A stretch of 6,786 nucleotides of DNA from Deltaproteobacteria bacterium RBG_16_44_11 (GTDB lineage: Bacteria > Desulfobacterota > Syntrophia > Syntrophales > Smithellaceae). Within the stretch, counting starts at the first letter, position 1. The number at the start of each line of letters is the position of its first letter. Position numbers and translations under genes: made by a program. The stretch lies in NCBI GenBank assembly GCA_001797845.1, contig MGQN01000035.1, positions 22,330 to 29,115 on the forward strand. Reading direction: 5' to 3'. Shown piece after piece: positions 1-5,999 of this stretch. The notes under the pieces are model-generated. The model had not been told where the DNA came from. It did no database searches and saw only the letters and a list, made by a program, of their open reading frames with translations.

Positions 1-1258
1 GCTTCTCGCCGAAGTCTGAATTTCTTTCACCGGCGATAATACCTGCGCGGAGACGGAATTCCCAATTAGTGAATCCCGTATAAAGCAGTTCCGGCGTCAA
101 AGACCAGCTTGCATCATCTATGTTCATCATCCCGGCGAGCGACGGCGTGAAATAAAGGATATCGAAAGGCTCTTTCTGACTGAAGCGAACATAAAGATAA
201 TTCTGCATGGCGTTGGCGCGGGCGTAACCGGATTCCGCCAACTGCTGCGCCTGGCCCAGCAAAGCCGTGTTGCCCGATGTTTGGTAGAGATCATATCCAC
301 GGTTAATGAGGCTGTAAAAGTTTGTCATTTCATCCGAGGTGAAACCTGCGTCGCTATGGTAAAATTCAATGATCGTGGTCAGATCGAAAGACGTCAAGTA
401 GCGAATGCCGACGAGAAAGCTGTGCGCCTCTTTCTCGATCTGCCGGGGAATGCCGGTTGCGTCCAGCACATTTTTCCGACTATTGCGAAAATAGGCATAT
501 TCGCCATGCACTTCAAAGTTGGTTGTGATGTTGCGGGAAAAGTCAAAGCCGTAGCGATCCGGCCTGCTGCCGCCGGTCATGAACATTAGATCAATATCCG
601 TGTCATACAAGAGAAAATAAAACCGCCCGGCAATATTCAGTTTGTTATTATTGCCGAAGTCATCGTTCACATGATCATAAACGGGGAAAAGCACCGGTGT
701 GAAAGAAAAGGTTTTTAGCGGTCCCTCGAAGCTTTTGATATAGTCAGCCGTCGCCAGAACATAGCCTTCCATCGCTTGTTCCGGATCGTCCGGATCTTTC
801 GGTCTGTCGACAAAAGCTACGGGGTTCCAGGCATATCCCTTTCCCCACTTCATGGTTTTCTTGCCCACGTCAAATTTTAGATTGGATAATGGCTTCACGG
901 AACCATAGAGTTCGTAAAATGTCGATCTCTCCGATTCTCCCGAATAGGAAGCTTTCAGATCTGTATTGGTTTTGGCATATACGCGGAAGATACTCTTTTC
1001 ATAACTGCCTTCCAATTGAATTCTGCCGTTGGCTTCCAGCAGATTCTGCCCCCGGGGATTATCATAAAAGCGCAGCTTGTAAAAGGCCGCGTCTCGATCA
1101 AGACCGAAAAGAACAGGCTTGAACTCGACATACCCGCCGACATGGTAGGGTTTTTTTTCGATCTCCGCAGAATCAAATGAATACGACTCCTCGGCGACGG
1201 CGACTGCCGGAATGATCCAAAGCATAAAGAACAGGAAGATTGCCCATCGGCGTTTCAT
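1..1258 (-). CDS. Outer-membrane beta-barrel protein, C-terminus cut by window edge
   Basis: The frame is open from an ATG at 1258 to the window edge, giving 419 residues with no stop, so the 3' end is missing. Residues 1-22 form a signal peptide (MKRR, a hydrophobic core, and an AVA/EE cleavage site). The mature part shows alternating aromatic/polar stretches typical of beta-strands, such as GGYVEFKPVLFG (41-52), RFYFLLYDTDIDLMF (212-226) and FEVHGEYAYF (248-257). It also has a GKKTMKWGKGYAWNP motif (132-146), resembling the G(R/K)Q...WG.G...P signature of porin-like barrels of the DUF1302/alginate-export type. I cannot assign it to one family. Its ATG shares one base with the stop of the upstream LolA-like gene (TAATG) and lacks a good ribosome site, so translational coupling is likely. 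By context it is the outer-membrane terminus of the ABC/LolA-like system. A specific substrate is not visible. Confidence 0.85.
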   Translation of the reverse strand, partial: MKRRWAIFLFFMLWIIPAVAVAEESYSFDSAEIEKKPYHVGGYVEFKPVLFGLDRDAAFYKLRFYDNPRGQNLLEANGRIQLEGSYEKSIFRVYAKTNTDLKASYSGESERSTFYELYGSVKPLSNLKFDVGKKTMKWGKGYAWNPVAFVDRPKDPDDPEQAMEGYVLATADYIKSFEGPLKTFSFTPVLFPVYDHVNDDFGNNNKLNIAGRFYFLLYDTDIDLMFMTGGSRPDRYGFDFSRNITTNFEVHGEYAYFRNSRKNVLDATGIPRQIEKEAHSFLVGIRYLTSFDLTTIIEFYHSDAGFTSDEMTNFYSLINRGYDLYQTSGNTALLGQAQQLAESGYARANAMQNYLYVRFSQKEPFDILYFTPSLAGMMNIDDASWSLTPELLYTGFTNWEFRLRAGIIAGERNSDFGEK

Positions 1259-1992
1259 TATCGTAGCGATTCCAGGTTGGACATAAAGGTCAGTGTAAAG
1301 ACCTCATCCTTGAACGTCCGCTTTTTGACCTTAGCCATAATCATGACAGACTTGTATCCCTTGTAAAGCGGACTGTCCGTTTCGATCACTGCCGGCCTGA
1401 CAATCCCGTCGCCAAAATCCTTTACATCCTTGAAGTAGAGGGTCTTGATAAGCATGTTTGCTTGAGTCAAACATTCGATTTTTGTGGGCAGCTTTTTGTC
1501 CTTATCTGCCCAGATCTTGAGTTTATCATAGGCCACAGTTTTTGTTTTGGCTTTGAGATGAAGGAGATACTCTTTGCCTTTTTCATCAACCTTTTCCACA
1601 TCGTATTCCGCCGTGTAGTCTAACTGCAAAATGTCGGCATTGTTGAATACACCGCCCACGACTGACTGGAGGCTGGTAATGCGAATCGGCTTGCCGATAT
1701 TGGGGATATTGAGCCACATGTTATCACCGACTCTTAGCGTGCTTCTGCCTTTTTCGCTGGCCGGAGCCAGAAACACCGAGGCGACTTTGTCAACGCCCTT
1801 TTTGACGGTAAAAAGCGTGAACTCTTTTTTTCTGCCATCCGGTTCGATATTGATGAGTTTTCGATACGACTCGTAAGATTCAGGAGAGAGGTTCCTGTCC
1901 ACTTCTTCCAGAAGCTTCTTGCCGTCCAAAGCAAACGCGGGACAGGCAGCAGATACAACCAATAGGCAAATTAATAATATTTTTTTAAACAT
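1258..1992 (-). CDS. Secreted LolA-like carrier protein (outer membrane lipoprotein-sorting family, TP_0789-like)
   Basis: The product has 244 residues. The start at 1992 is chosen because a strong GAGGGAGGG ribosome site lies 6 bases upstream and a signal peptide begins there; an in-frame ATG at 2091 would add 33 non-signal-like residues inside the permease gene. Residues 1-21 are the signal peptide (MFKKILL, then PAFA/LD). A cysteine at 17 is preceded by SAA, a poor lipobox, so lipidation is possible but not favoured. The stretch from RVGDNMWLNIPNIG (87-100) through IRITSLQS to the FNNADILQLDY segment resembles the conserved core of the LolA_like family (type Treponema TP_0789), which is often encoded beside MacB/FtsX-type ABC transporters. 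Members are thought to bind acyl or other hydrophobic cargo in a half-barrel. It lies 19 bp after the permease and overlaps the barrel gene, which fits a periplasmic shuttle between the two. The family call is from memory of motifs; cargo is unknown. Confidence 0.85.
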   Translation of the reverse strand: MFKKILLICLLVVSAACPAFALDGKKLLEEVDRNLSPESYESYRKLINIEPDGRKKEFTLFTVKKGVDKVASVFLAPASEKGRSTLRVGDNMWLNIPNIGKPIRITSLQSVVGGVFNNADILQLDYTAEYDVEKVDEKGKEYLLHLKAKTKTVAYDKLKIWADKDKKLPTKIECLTQANMLIKTLYFKDVKDFGDGIVRPAVIETDSPLYKGYKSVMIMAKVKKRTFKDEVFTLTFMSNLESLR

Positions 1993-1998
1993 GTGATA

Positions 1999-2007
1999 CC
2001 CTCCCTC
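1999..2007 (-). promoter_or_regulatory. Ribosome binding site fixing the LolA-like start
   Basis: On the minus strand GAGGGAGGG lies in the 19-bp gap after the permease stop, with TATCAC between it and the ATG at 1992. It supports the 244-residue form over the longer frame starting at 2091. Confidence 0.8.
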
Positions 2008-2011
2008 AAAA

Positions 2012-3250
2012 TTAAACGTGGCGCAAGGCCTCGATTGGCTCCATTTTAGACGCCTTAATTGCCGGTTGAAGACTGGCTGCCACGGCAACAACGATGACGA
2101 TGACTGATATGGTCAGTAAATCGGCGGGTTGGAGTGTCGCCGTCAGGAGCATCCCCTTTTGCTGGGCGAAATCAAAATGGATACCGATCATATTAATTAT
2201 CACTACGACGGCGATTCCAATGAAATCGCCAATGATGGCGCCCACCACACCAAGACAGAGGCCCTCGATGATGAACATGGAGCGGATCTTGCCCGGCAGA
2301 GTACCGATGGCAGCGATGGTGCCTATTTCCCGAATCCGTTCATAGACGGCCATAATCATCACATTCATAATGCTGATGAGCACAATCGCAATAAGCATGA
2401 TCTTGATAAAAAAGGTCATCACGTCGATCATGCGGGCAATGTTGAAGAAAGGTGAGAGCTGTTCCCAGGAGTGCACCTCAAACATAGGCCGCCCTTCTTT
2501 GTCGACATCGCCGGCTGCTTTATTTTCCAGTTGTCGGACGGCGGCGGGAAGGCTGCTGAAATCTTTCAGGCGAATGGCCACTTCACTTATTTCCGCTTCA
2601 GACATACGGAGAATCTCGGCGGCGTCCTCGATATGGACATACCCGTCACGCCCGCCGGGTCCGGTGGCGCTCTCCAGAATGCCGGAAACGATAAACTGTT
2701 TGCCGTTCACGGAGCCATCTGCGTTGGTTGCCACAATGACAACCGTGTCGCCCAGCTTGACCTTCAATCCCTTCGCTAAAAGTGTGGGAATCATGATTTC
2801 ACCCCGGTTCAGAACTTTCTTTCCTTCTGATATGCGGGAGGTTAAAAGAGGAACCGTCTGAAACTCCTTTTCGGGATAGACGCCATTCAGGCGGATGTTG
2901 GTCGTCTCTGTAAAATTGCTGAACATACCGCCGAATTTGAGACGGGGTGAAAAAGCTTCCACTTCCGGTGTCGCGGCAAGGAGCGTTTCAATTTTTGTAT
3001 AGGCCTTGGGTTTCATGTTCAGATTCAGGGGTAGATTATCGATGGAAGCCACATATCCTTTGCGGTGGATCTGAAGATGACCCAGCATGGAATCGGTGAT
3101 CTGGCCGATCATCATGGCCTTGAACGAGCCGGTGATAGAAACGAAGACAAGAACGAAAACGACGCCGATGGTGATAAGCGATGCCGTTAGCAAGGTTCTT
3201 CTTTTGTAGCGGATGAGATTGCGGATGGCAATTTTAAAAAGATTTATCAT
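2012..3250 (-). CDS. ABC transporter permease, MacB/FtsX/LolC-E fold
   Basis: The 412-residue inner-membrane protein has the four-helix type VII layout. Helix 1 spans about 19-42, a large periplasmic domain about 43-275 (MacB_PCD-like), and three more helices lie near 277-302, 326-354 and 376-396. The segment VYERIREIGTIAAIG (302-316) is the characteristic cytoplasmic coupling stretch after helix 2. The C-terminus PAIKASKMEPIEALRHV is the standard FtsX-domain ending. Such proteins dimerise and turn cytoplasmic ATP hydrolysis into movement of the periplasmic domain, rather than moving cargo through a pore. The start overlaps the ATPase stop (ATGA), and an AAAGGGGGG ribosome site ends 8 bases upstream. 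Only one permease gene is present, so a homodimer is inferred. No periplasmic adaptor of the MacA type is encoded in the window. The LolA-like gene next door favours a lipid or lipoprotein role over drug efflux, but this is inference. Confidence 0.93.
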   Translation of the reverse strand: MINLFKIAIRNLIRYKRRTLLTASLITIGVVFVLVFVSITGSFKAMMIGQITDSMLGHLQIHRKGYVASIDNLPLNLNMKPKAYTKIETLLAATPEVEAFSPRLKFGGMFSNFTETTNIRLNGVYPEKEFQTVPLLTSRISEGKKVLNRGEIMIPTLLAKGLKVKLGDTVVIVATNADGSVNGKQFIVSGILESATGPGGRDGYVHIEDAAEILRMSEAEISEVAIRLKDFSSLPAAVRQLENKAAGDVDKEGRPMFEVHSWEQLSPFFNIARMIDVMTFFIKIMLIAIVLISIMNVMIMAVYERIREIGTIAAIGTLPGKIRSMFIIEGLCLGVVGAIIGDFIGIAVVVIINMIGIHFDFAQQKGMLLTATLQPADLLTISVIVIVVAVAASLQPAIKASKMEPIEALRHV

Positions 3251-3945
3251 GGCTTTGTCCCCCCTTTCTCTTTTGCGATCAGCCGTCCGTCTTCCAGCCG
3301 GAAGATAACTTCCGCCTCGCCGACAATCTTGGTATCATGGGTGGAGAAAATGAAGGTTGTCCCAAAATCGTCGCGCATTTTCTTCATCAGACCGATCACG
3401 GCATAGGCCGTGTGAGAATCCAGGTTGGCTGTAGGTTCGTCGGCCAGCACCAGGGCGGGATTAGTAACCAGCGCTCGGGCAACGGCCACACGTTGTTTCT
3501 GTCCGCCCGAAATCTGGTGAGGATACTTGTGAGCCTGGTCCGTCATATCCACGGCAGCCAGCAGGCGGGAAATCCTTTCCTTGCGCTCTTGCGGCGCAAT
3601 GTTTTGGACCATAATCAGCGGGTATTCGATATTTTCGTAAACCGTGAGGACGGGGATCAGGTTGAAATCCTGAAAAATGAATCCGAGATGCTTGCCCCGG
3701 AAGGCTGCGCTCTCCTTGCGTCCCAGACCGACAACCTCGGTATCGGCAATGCGAAGGTTTCCTGCCGTTGGCTTATCCAGGCAACCGATGAGATTGAGAA
3801 TGGTCGTCTTGCCGCTGCCCGAAGGGCCGACAAATGAAACGAACGAAGCGGGTTCGATTTCAAAATCCACATCCTGAAGCGCGTGAACGACCACGTCTTC
3901 TGTCTTATAATCCTTGCTGATATCTTGTGCTTTAATCAATGCCAC
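3247..3945 (-). CDS. ABC transporter ATP-binding protein (LolD/MacB-type)
   Basis: The product has 232 residues from a GTG start at 3945, a usual size for this family. All nucleotide-binding elements are intact: Walker A GPSGSGKT (40-47), Q-loop glutamine 92 in FQDFNLIP, signature ISGGQ (145-149), Walker B LVLADE with D169 and catalytic E170, D-loop NLD (174-176) and switch histidine 203 in STHD. The block ADEPTANLDS is typical of the LolD/MacB/FtsE group that powers FtsX-fold permeases. It would sit on the cytoplasmic face as a dimer bound to the permease encoded next, whose ATG overlaps this stop codon. The GTG is preferred over in-frame upstream starts (4020, 3969) because AGGAG lies 7 bases before it and VALIKAQDISK matches the usual N-terminus. 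Ninety-five bases separate it from the upstream LTxxQ gene without a convincing terminator, so co-transcription is likely. Confidence 0.95.
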   Translation of the reverse strand: MALIKAQDISKDYKTEDVVVHALQDVDFEIEPASFVSFVGPSGSGKTTILNLIGCLDKPTAGNLRIADTEVVGLGRKESAAFRGKHLGFIFQDFNLIPVLTVYENIEYPLIMVQNIAPQERKERISRLLAAVDMTDQAHKYPHQISGGQKQRVAVARALVTNPALVLADEPTANLDSHTAYAVIGLMKKMRDDFGTTFIFSTHDTKIVGEAEVIFRLEDGRLIAKEKGGTKP

Positions 3946-3952
3946 TGTTTGT

Positions 3953-3960
3953 CTCCTTCC
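3953..3960 (-). promoter_or_regulatory. Ribosome binding site fixing a GTG start of the ATPase
   Basis: The minus strand reads GGAAGGAG followed by ACAAACA and GTG at 3945. This is close to ideal spacing. The alternative ATG codons at 3969 and 4020 have no comparable site. Confidence 0.8.
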
Positions 3961-4040
3961 TTTCTTCATAGTTTTTCTGCTAAAGATCATTGCATTTGAT
4001 CGTCTGATTTTTTGGAACATCGCTTTGAGCTTTTTATCAA

Positions 4041-4520
4041 TTAATAATCCGGCTGCCGCATACCACCGCGTCTTTGCATATCCGGGCCGAAACTATGACC
4101 ACGCCTTGCTTTGTAAGTCTCTAATGTTGTCTGCTGTTGGGCAGTTAAGATACTCATGGTTTCTAGGCGATAATCTGTAACTTTTTCAAATATCTTATCC
4201 CACAGAGTTTGTAGCTCTTTTTGTAACTCCTCGATCTTGTTGTGGTCTGGTGACTGTTCCAACCAAAGGTCTTTAAGTTCAATGCTTTTGTTATACATCT
4301 GATCCCGGATGGGCTTGATATCCAACAGATGGGCGTCGCGTAATGCGTTAAGCTTCTTGATCTGCGCGATCGTCAGGTTCAAATCAGACAGCTTCGTAAT
4401 GTCCGCAGCATCATAATGGCCCCGGCCATAATCGCCGCGCATGCGCATCTGTGCTGTCACCGGTGTCGTCATAATCGCCACCAAAACAATTGTCGCTATA
4501 GTAATCATAAGTTTCTTCAT
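4041..4520 (-). CDS. Periplasmic LTxxQ-motif protein, Spy/CpxP/ZraP family
   Basis: The product has 159 residues starting at the ATG at 4520. An in-frame start at 4553 would add 11 residues ahead of the signal peptide and lies inside the leader repeats. Residues 1-23 are a signal peptide (MKKLMITIA, then VTA/QM). Two LTxxQ motifs occur, LTIAQ at 49-53 and LTAQQ at 125-129, flanking a charged, largely helical centre, the layout of Spy, CpxP and ZraP. These are periplasmic chaperones or metal-responsive stress proteins that act as dimers or larger assemblies. Both mature ends are rich in Arg, Gly and Met (MRMRGDYGRGHYD; MQRRGGMRQPDY), with no cysteine. A sigma-54 promoter precedes the gene; E. 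coli zraP is likewise sigma-54 driven through ZraSR, which favours the ZraP branch. No strong ribosome site precedes the ATG. It heads the ABC operon, 95 bp upstream of the ATPase. Exact subfamily and ligand are unproven. Confidence 0.85.
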   Translation of the reverse strand: MKKLMITIATIVLVAIMTTPVTAQMRMRGDYGRGHYDAADITKLSDLNLTIAQIKKLNALRDAHLLDIKPIRDQMYNKSIELKDLWLEQSPDHNKIEELQKELQTLWDKIFEKVTDYRLETMSILTAQQQTTLETYKARRGHSFGPDMQRRGGMRQPDY

Positions 4521-4527
4521 GGTTCGT

Positions 4528-4551
4528 ATTTTGCCAATTTGCCAAAATGCC
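4528..4551 (-). repeat. Three tandem 8-base repeats (GGCAWWWT) in the leader
   Basis: Read on the minus strand, three contiguous octamers occur: GGCATTTT, GGCAAATT and GGCAAAAT. They end 7 bases before the start codon of the LTxxQ gene and lie wholly inside the leader expected from the sigma-54 promoter. The outer parts can also pair (ATTTTG with CAAAAT). The region occupies the place where a Shine-Dalgarno sequence would normally be. A role in binding a regulator or in translation is inference. Confidence 0.6.
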
Positions 4552-4576
4552 ATATTTATTTTCTATCAGCTACTTT

Positions 4577-4593
4577 AGCAAGGTGTGTGCCAA
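4577..4593 (-). promoter_or_regulatory. Sigma-54 (-24/-12) promoter for the LTxxQ/ABC operon
   Basis: The minus strand reads TTGGCACACACCTTGCT. This has TGGCAC, a 5-base spacer and TTGCT, against the consensus TGGCAC-N5-TTGCW. The GG at 4591/4590 and the GC at 4579/4578 are 12 bases apart, as required. Predicted transcription start is near 4566, leaving a leader of about 46 bases to the ATG at 4520. Sigma-54 promoters need an AAA+ activator bound upstream; none is encoded in the window. Confidence 0.82.
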
Positions 4594-4609
4594 GAAGAAC
4601 TGCAAAACA

Positions 4610-4622
4610 TAACATCTTAATA
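4610..4622 (-). promoter_or_regulatory. Possible IHF site next to a wholly A/T tract
   Basis: The minus strand TATTAAGATGTTA differs at one base from the IHF consensus WATCAA-N4-TTR. It lies about -44 to -56 from the predicted start, and it partly overlaps a 22-bp stretch at 4617-4638 made only of A and T. Bending DNA in this place is common at sigma-54 promoters. The motif is degenerate and could be chance in AT-rich DNA. Confidence 0.35.
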
Positions 4623-4680
4623 TAATTAATTTATTAATGAACTTGTTTCAACTAGAAAGAGGTTCCTTTTGTTGGCGTGG

Positions 4681-4705
4681 ATAAAAGATACCCACCTGAG
4701 GTATC
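4681..4705 (-). terminator. Candidate Rho-independent terminator after the permease gene
   Basis: On the minus strand GATACC and GGTATC (4705-4700 and 4692-4687) form a 6-bp stem around a 7-base loop, followed by TTTTAT. It lies about 110 bases past the permease stop at 4814 and before the sigma-54 promoter, so it would separate the two transcription units. The stem is short. The same dyad sits about 120-140 bp upstream of the predicted sigma-54 start and could instead, or also, be an activator site. Confidence 0.55.
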
Positions 4706-4813
4706 CGGTTGAATAATATGTATCCATGTCGAGACACAGCAACGAGTATCAATGCCCCAGTGCATTTCTATCTACATGGACACTGATGTCTCTTTAGCTT
4801 TTATATACCTGCA

Positions 4814-5986
4814 TCATCCTATCATCCACCCGTAGCCCATTCCGGCAATCGTCGAAAGAACCACCACGATAGAGCAGTAAACAGCAGTTTTCTTCACACC
4901 CATGATACTCGCGATAGCAATCATGCTGGGAAGTGACAGAGCAGGGCCGGCCAGTAAGAGCGCCAGCGCGGGGCCCTGTCCCATACCGGAGCCGATCAGC
5001 CCCTGAAGAATCGGCACTTCCGTGAGTGTGGCAAAATACATGAGTGCGCCGACGATGGAGGCAAAGAAATTCGCCCACAGTGAATTGCCGCCAACTAACA
5101 TTTGAATATATTGTTCAGGAATCAACGCCTGATGGCCGGGACGCCCCAAAAGAAATCCCGCGACTAGCACGCCGCCCAACAGCAGCGGCAATATCTGTTT
5201 GGAAAAGCCCCAGGTGGCCTCCATCCAGCCTTTCAGTTCTTCTTTTACAAACCATTTCTTGAGCATGACGGCTAAAACGAGAATCAAGCCTGCGGTCAAA
5301 TACCACTTGGCGTTGAAGATCAATCTCCAGAGCGCACCATCATCGGCTGTTGGTCTGGCAAAGGAGGCAAATATGAGAATCAGCACCAGCGTCAGCATAT
5401 AGAGGGCGTCCTGCCATAGCGGGCGCGGCTTGACTTCCTCATCCGGCAGAAAGAGTTCACCGGTTTTCCGGTTGGCGTCATCCTTCCGAAAGATGAACGC
5501 CATCAATAAACCCGTAATCACGGCAAAGGCCACAGCGCCAATCGCGCGGGCCAGTCCCATCTGCCAGCCCAGCACTTTGGCAGTAAGGATAATGGCCAGC
5601 ACGTTGATGGCCGGCCCGGAATATAAAAAAGCAGTTGCCGGACCGATACCCGCACCGCGCGTATAGATGCCGGCAAAAAGCGGCAGCACGGTGCAGGAAC
5701 AAACGGCCAATACCGTACCCGATATGGAAGCTACCGAATAAGACAAGATTTTATTGGCAGTCGCGCCGAAATATTTGAGCACAGCCGCCTGCGAAACAAA
5801 AACGGTGATGGCCCCGGCGATGAAAAACGCCGGAATCAAGCAAGTTAGCACATGTTGGCGGGCATATTCCTGAAGCATCATAAAGGCCTCCAGACCGGAC
5901 TGCCGGATCAGTGTGGAATCCCAGGGGATGTAATAGGCGCCTAGGAATATTGCGAGGATTAATAAAAATTTTTGCCATTCTTTCAT
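4814..5986 (-). CDS. ArsP_1/YraQ-family (DUF318) membrane permease
   Basis: The product has 390 residues with about ten hydrophobic segments, and a long hydrophilic cytoplasmic-type loop around 167-191. The first half carries VCSCTVLPLFAGIY (95-108), with the CSC motif typical of this permease family, followed by GAGIGPATAFLYSGPAINVL (111-130). The second half repeats the pattern as TEVPILQGL and GMGQGPALALLLAGPALSLP (334-353), so the protein is an internal duplication. Characterised relatives (Campylobacter ArsP) export trivalent organoarsenicals; most family members have no known substrate, so I leave the substrate open. Cysteines are at 49, 96, 98 and 371. The ATG at 5986 has AAGGA 7 bases upstream and starts 13 bases after the disulfide-oxidase stop, so the two are almost surely one operon. 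No ArsR-type regulator is visible in the window. Confidence 0.9.
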   Translation of the reverse strand: MKEWQKFLLILAIFLGAYYIPWDSTLIRQSGLEAFMMLQEYARQHVLTCLIPAFFIAGAITVFVSQAAVLKYFGATANKILSYSVASISGTVLAVCSCTVLPLFAGIYTRGAGIGPATAFLYSGPAINVLAIILTAKVLGWQMGLARAIGAVAFAVITGLLMAFIFRKDDANRKTGELFLPDEEVKPRPLWQDALYMLTLVLILIFASFARPTADDGALWRLIFNAKWYLTAGLILVLAVMLKKWFVKEELKGWMEATWGFSKQILPLLLGGVLVAGFLLGRPGHQALIPEQYIQMLVGGNSLWANFFASIVGALMYFATLTEVPILQGLIGSGMGQGPALALLLAGPALSLPSMIAIASIMGVKKTAVYCSIVVVLSTIAGMGYGWMIG

Positions 5987-5999
5987 GATTTTTTCCTTT

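Noticed and set aside
281..589. Plus-strand open frame of 102 codons near the left end
   Set aside because: The minus-strand barrel frame runs unbroken through it with signal peptide and beta-strand pattern, so the plus frame is a shadow.
1990..1994. Possible lipoprotein signal in the LolA-like protein (Cys17)
   Set aside because: The residues before the cysteine (SAA) do not fit a lipobox well, and a good signal peptidase I site (PAFA/LD) follows. Lipidation is left as a lesser possibility only.
1993..2091. Longer form of the LolA-like protein starting at 2091
   Set aside because: The extra 33 residues would come from permease coding sequence and would place the signal peptide internally. 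A strong ribosome site supports the start at 1992.
2370..2861. Plus-strand open frame of 163 codons inside the ABC permease gene
   Set aside because: It is antisense to a clear FtsX-fold permease, has no ribosome site or recognisable domain, and reflects codon bias of the opposite strand.
3337..3837. Plus-strand open frame of 166 codons inside the ATPase gene
   Set aside because: It is the antisense shadow of intact Walker A, signature and Walker B coding sequence, with no protein-like features of its own.
3985..4001. Inverted repeat GATCA-N7-TGATC between the LTxxQ gene and the ATPase
   Set aside because: A 5-bp stem without GC-rich base or a proper T-tract is too weak for a terminator and could be chance. 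I keep the genes in one operon.
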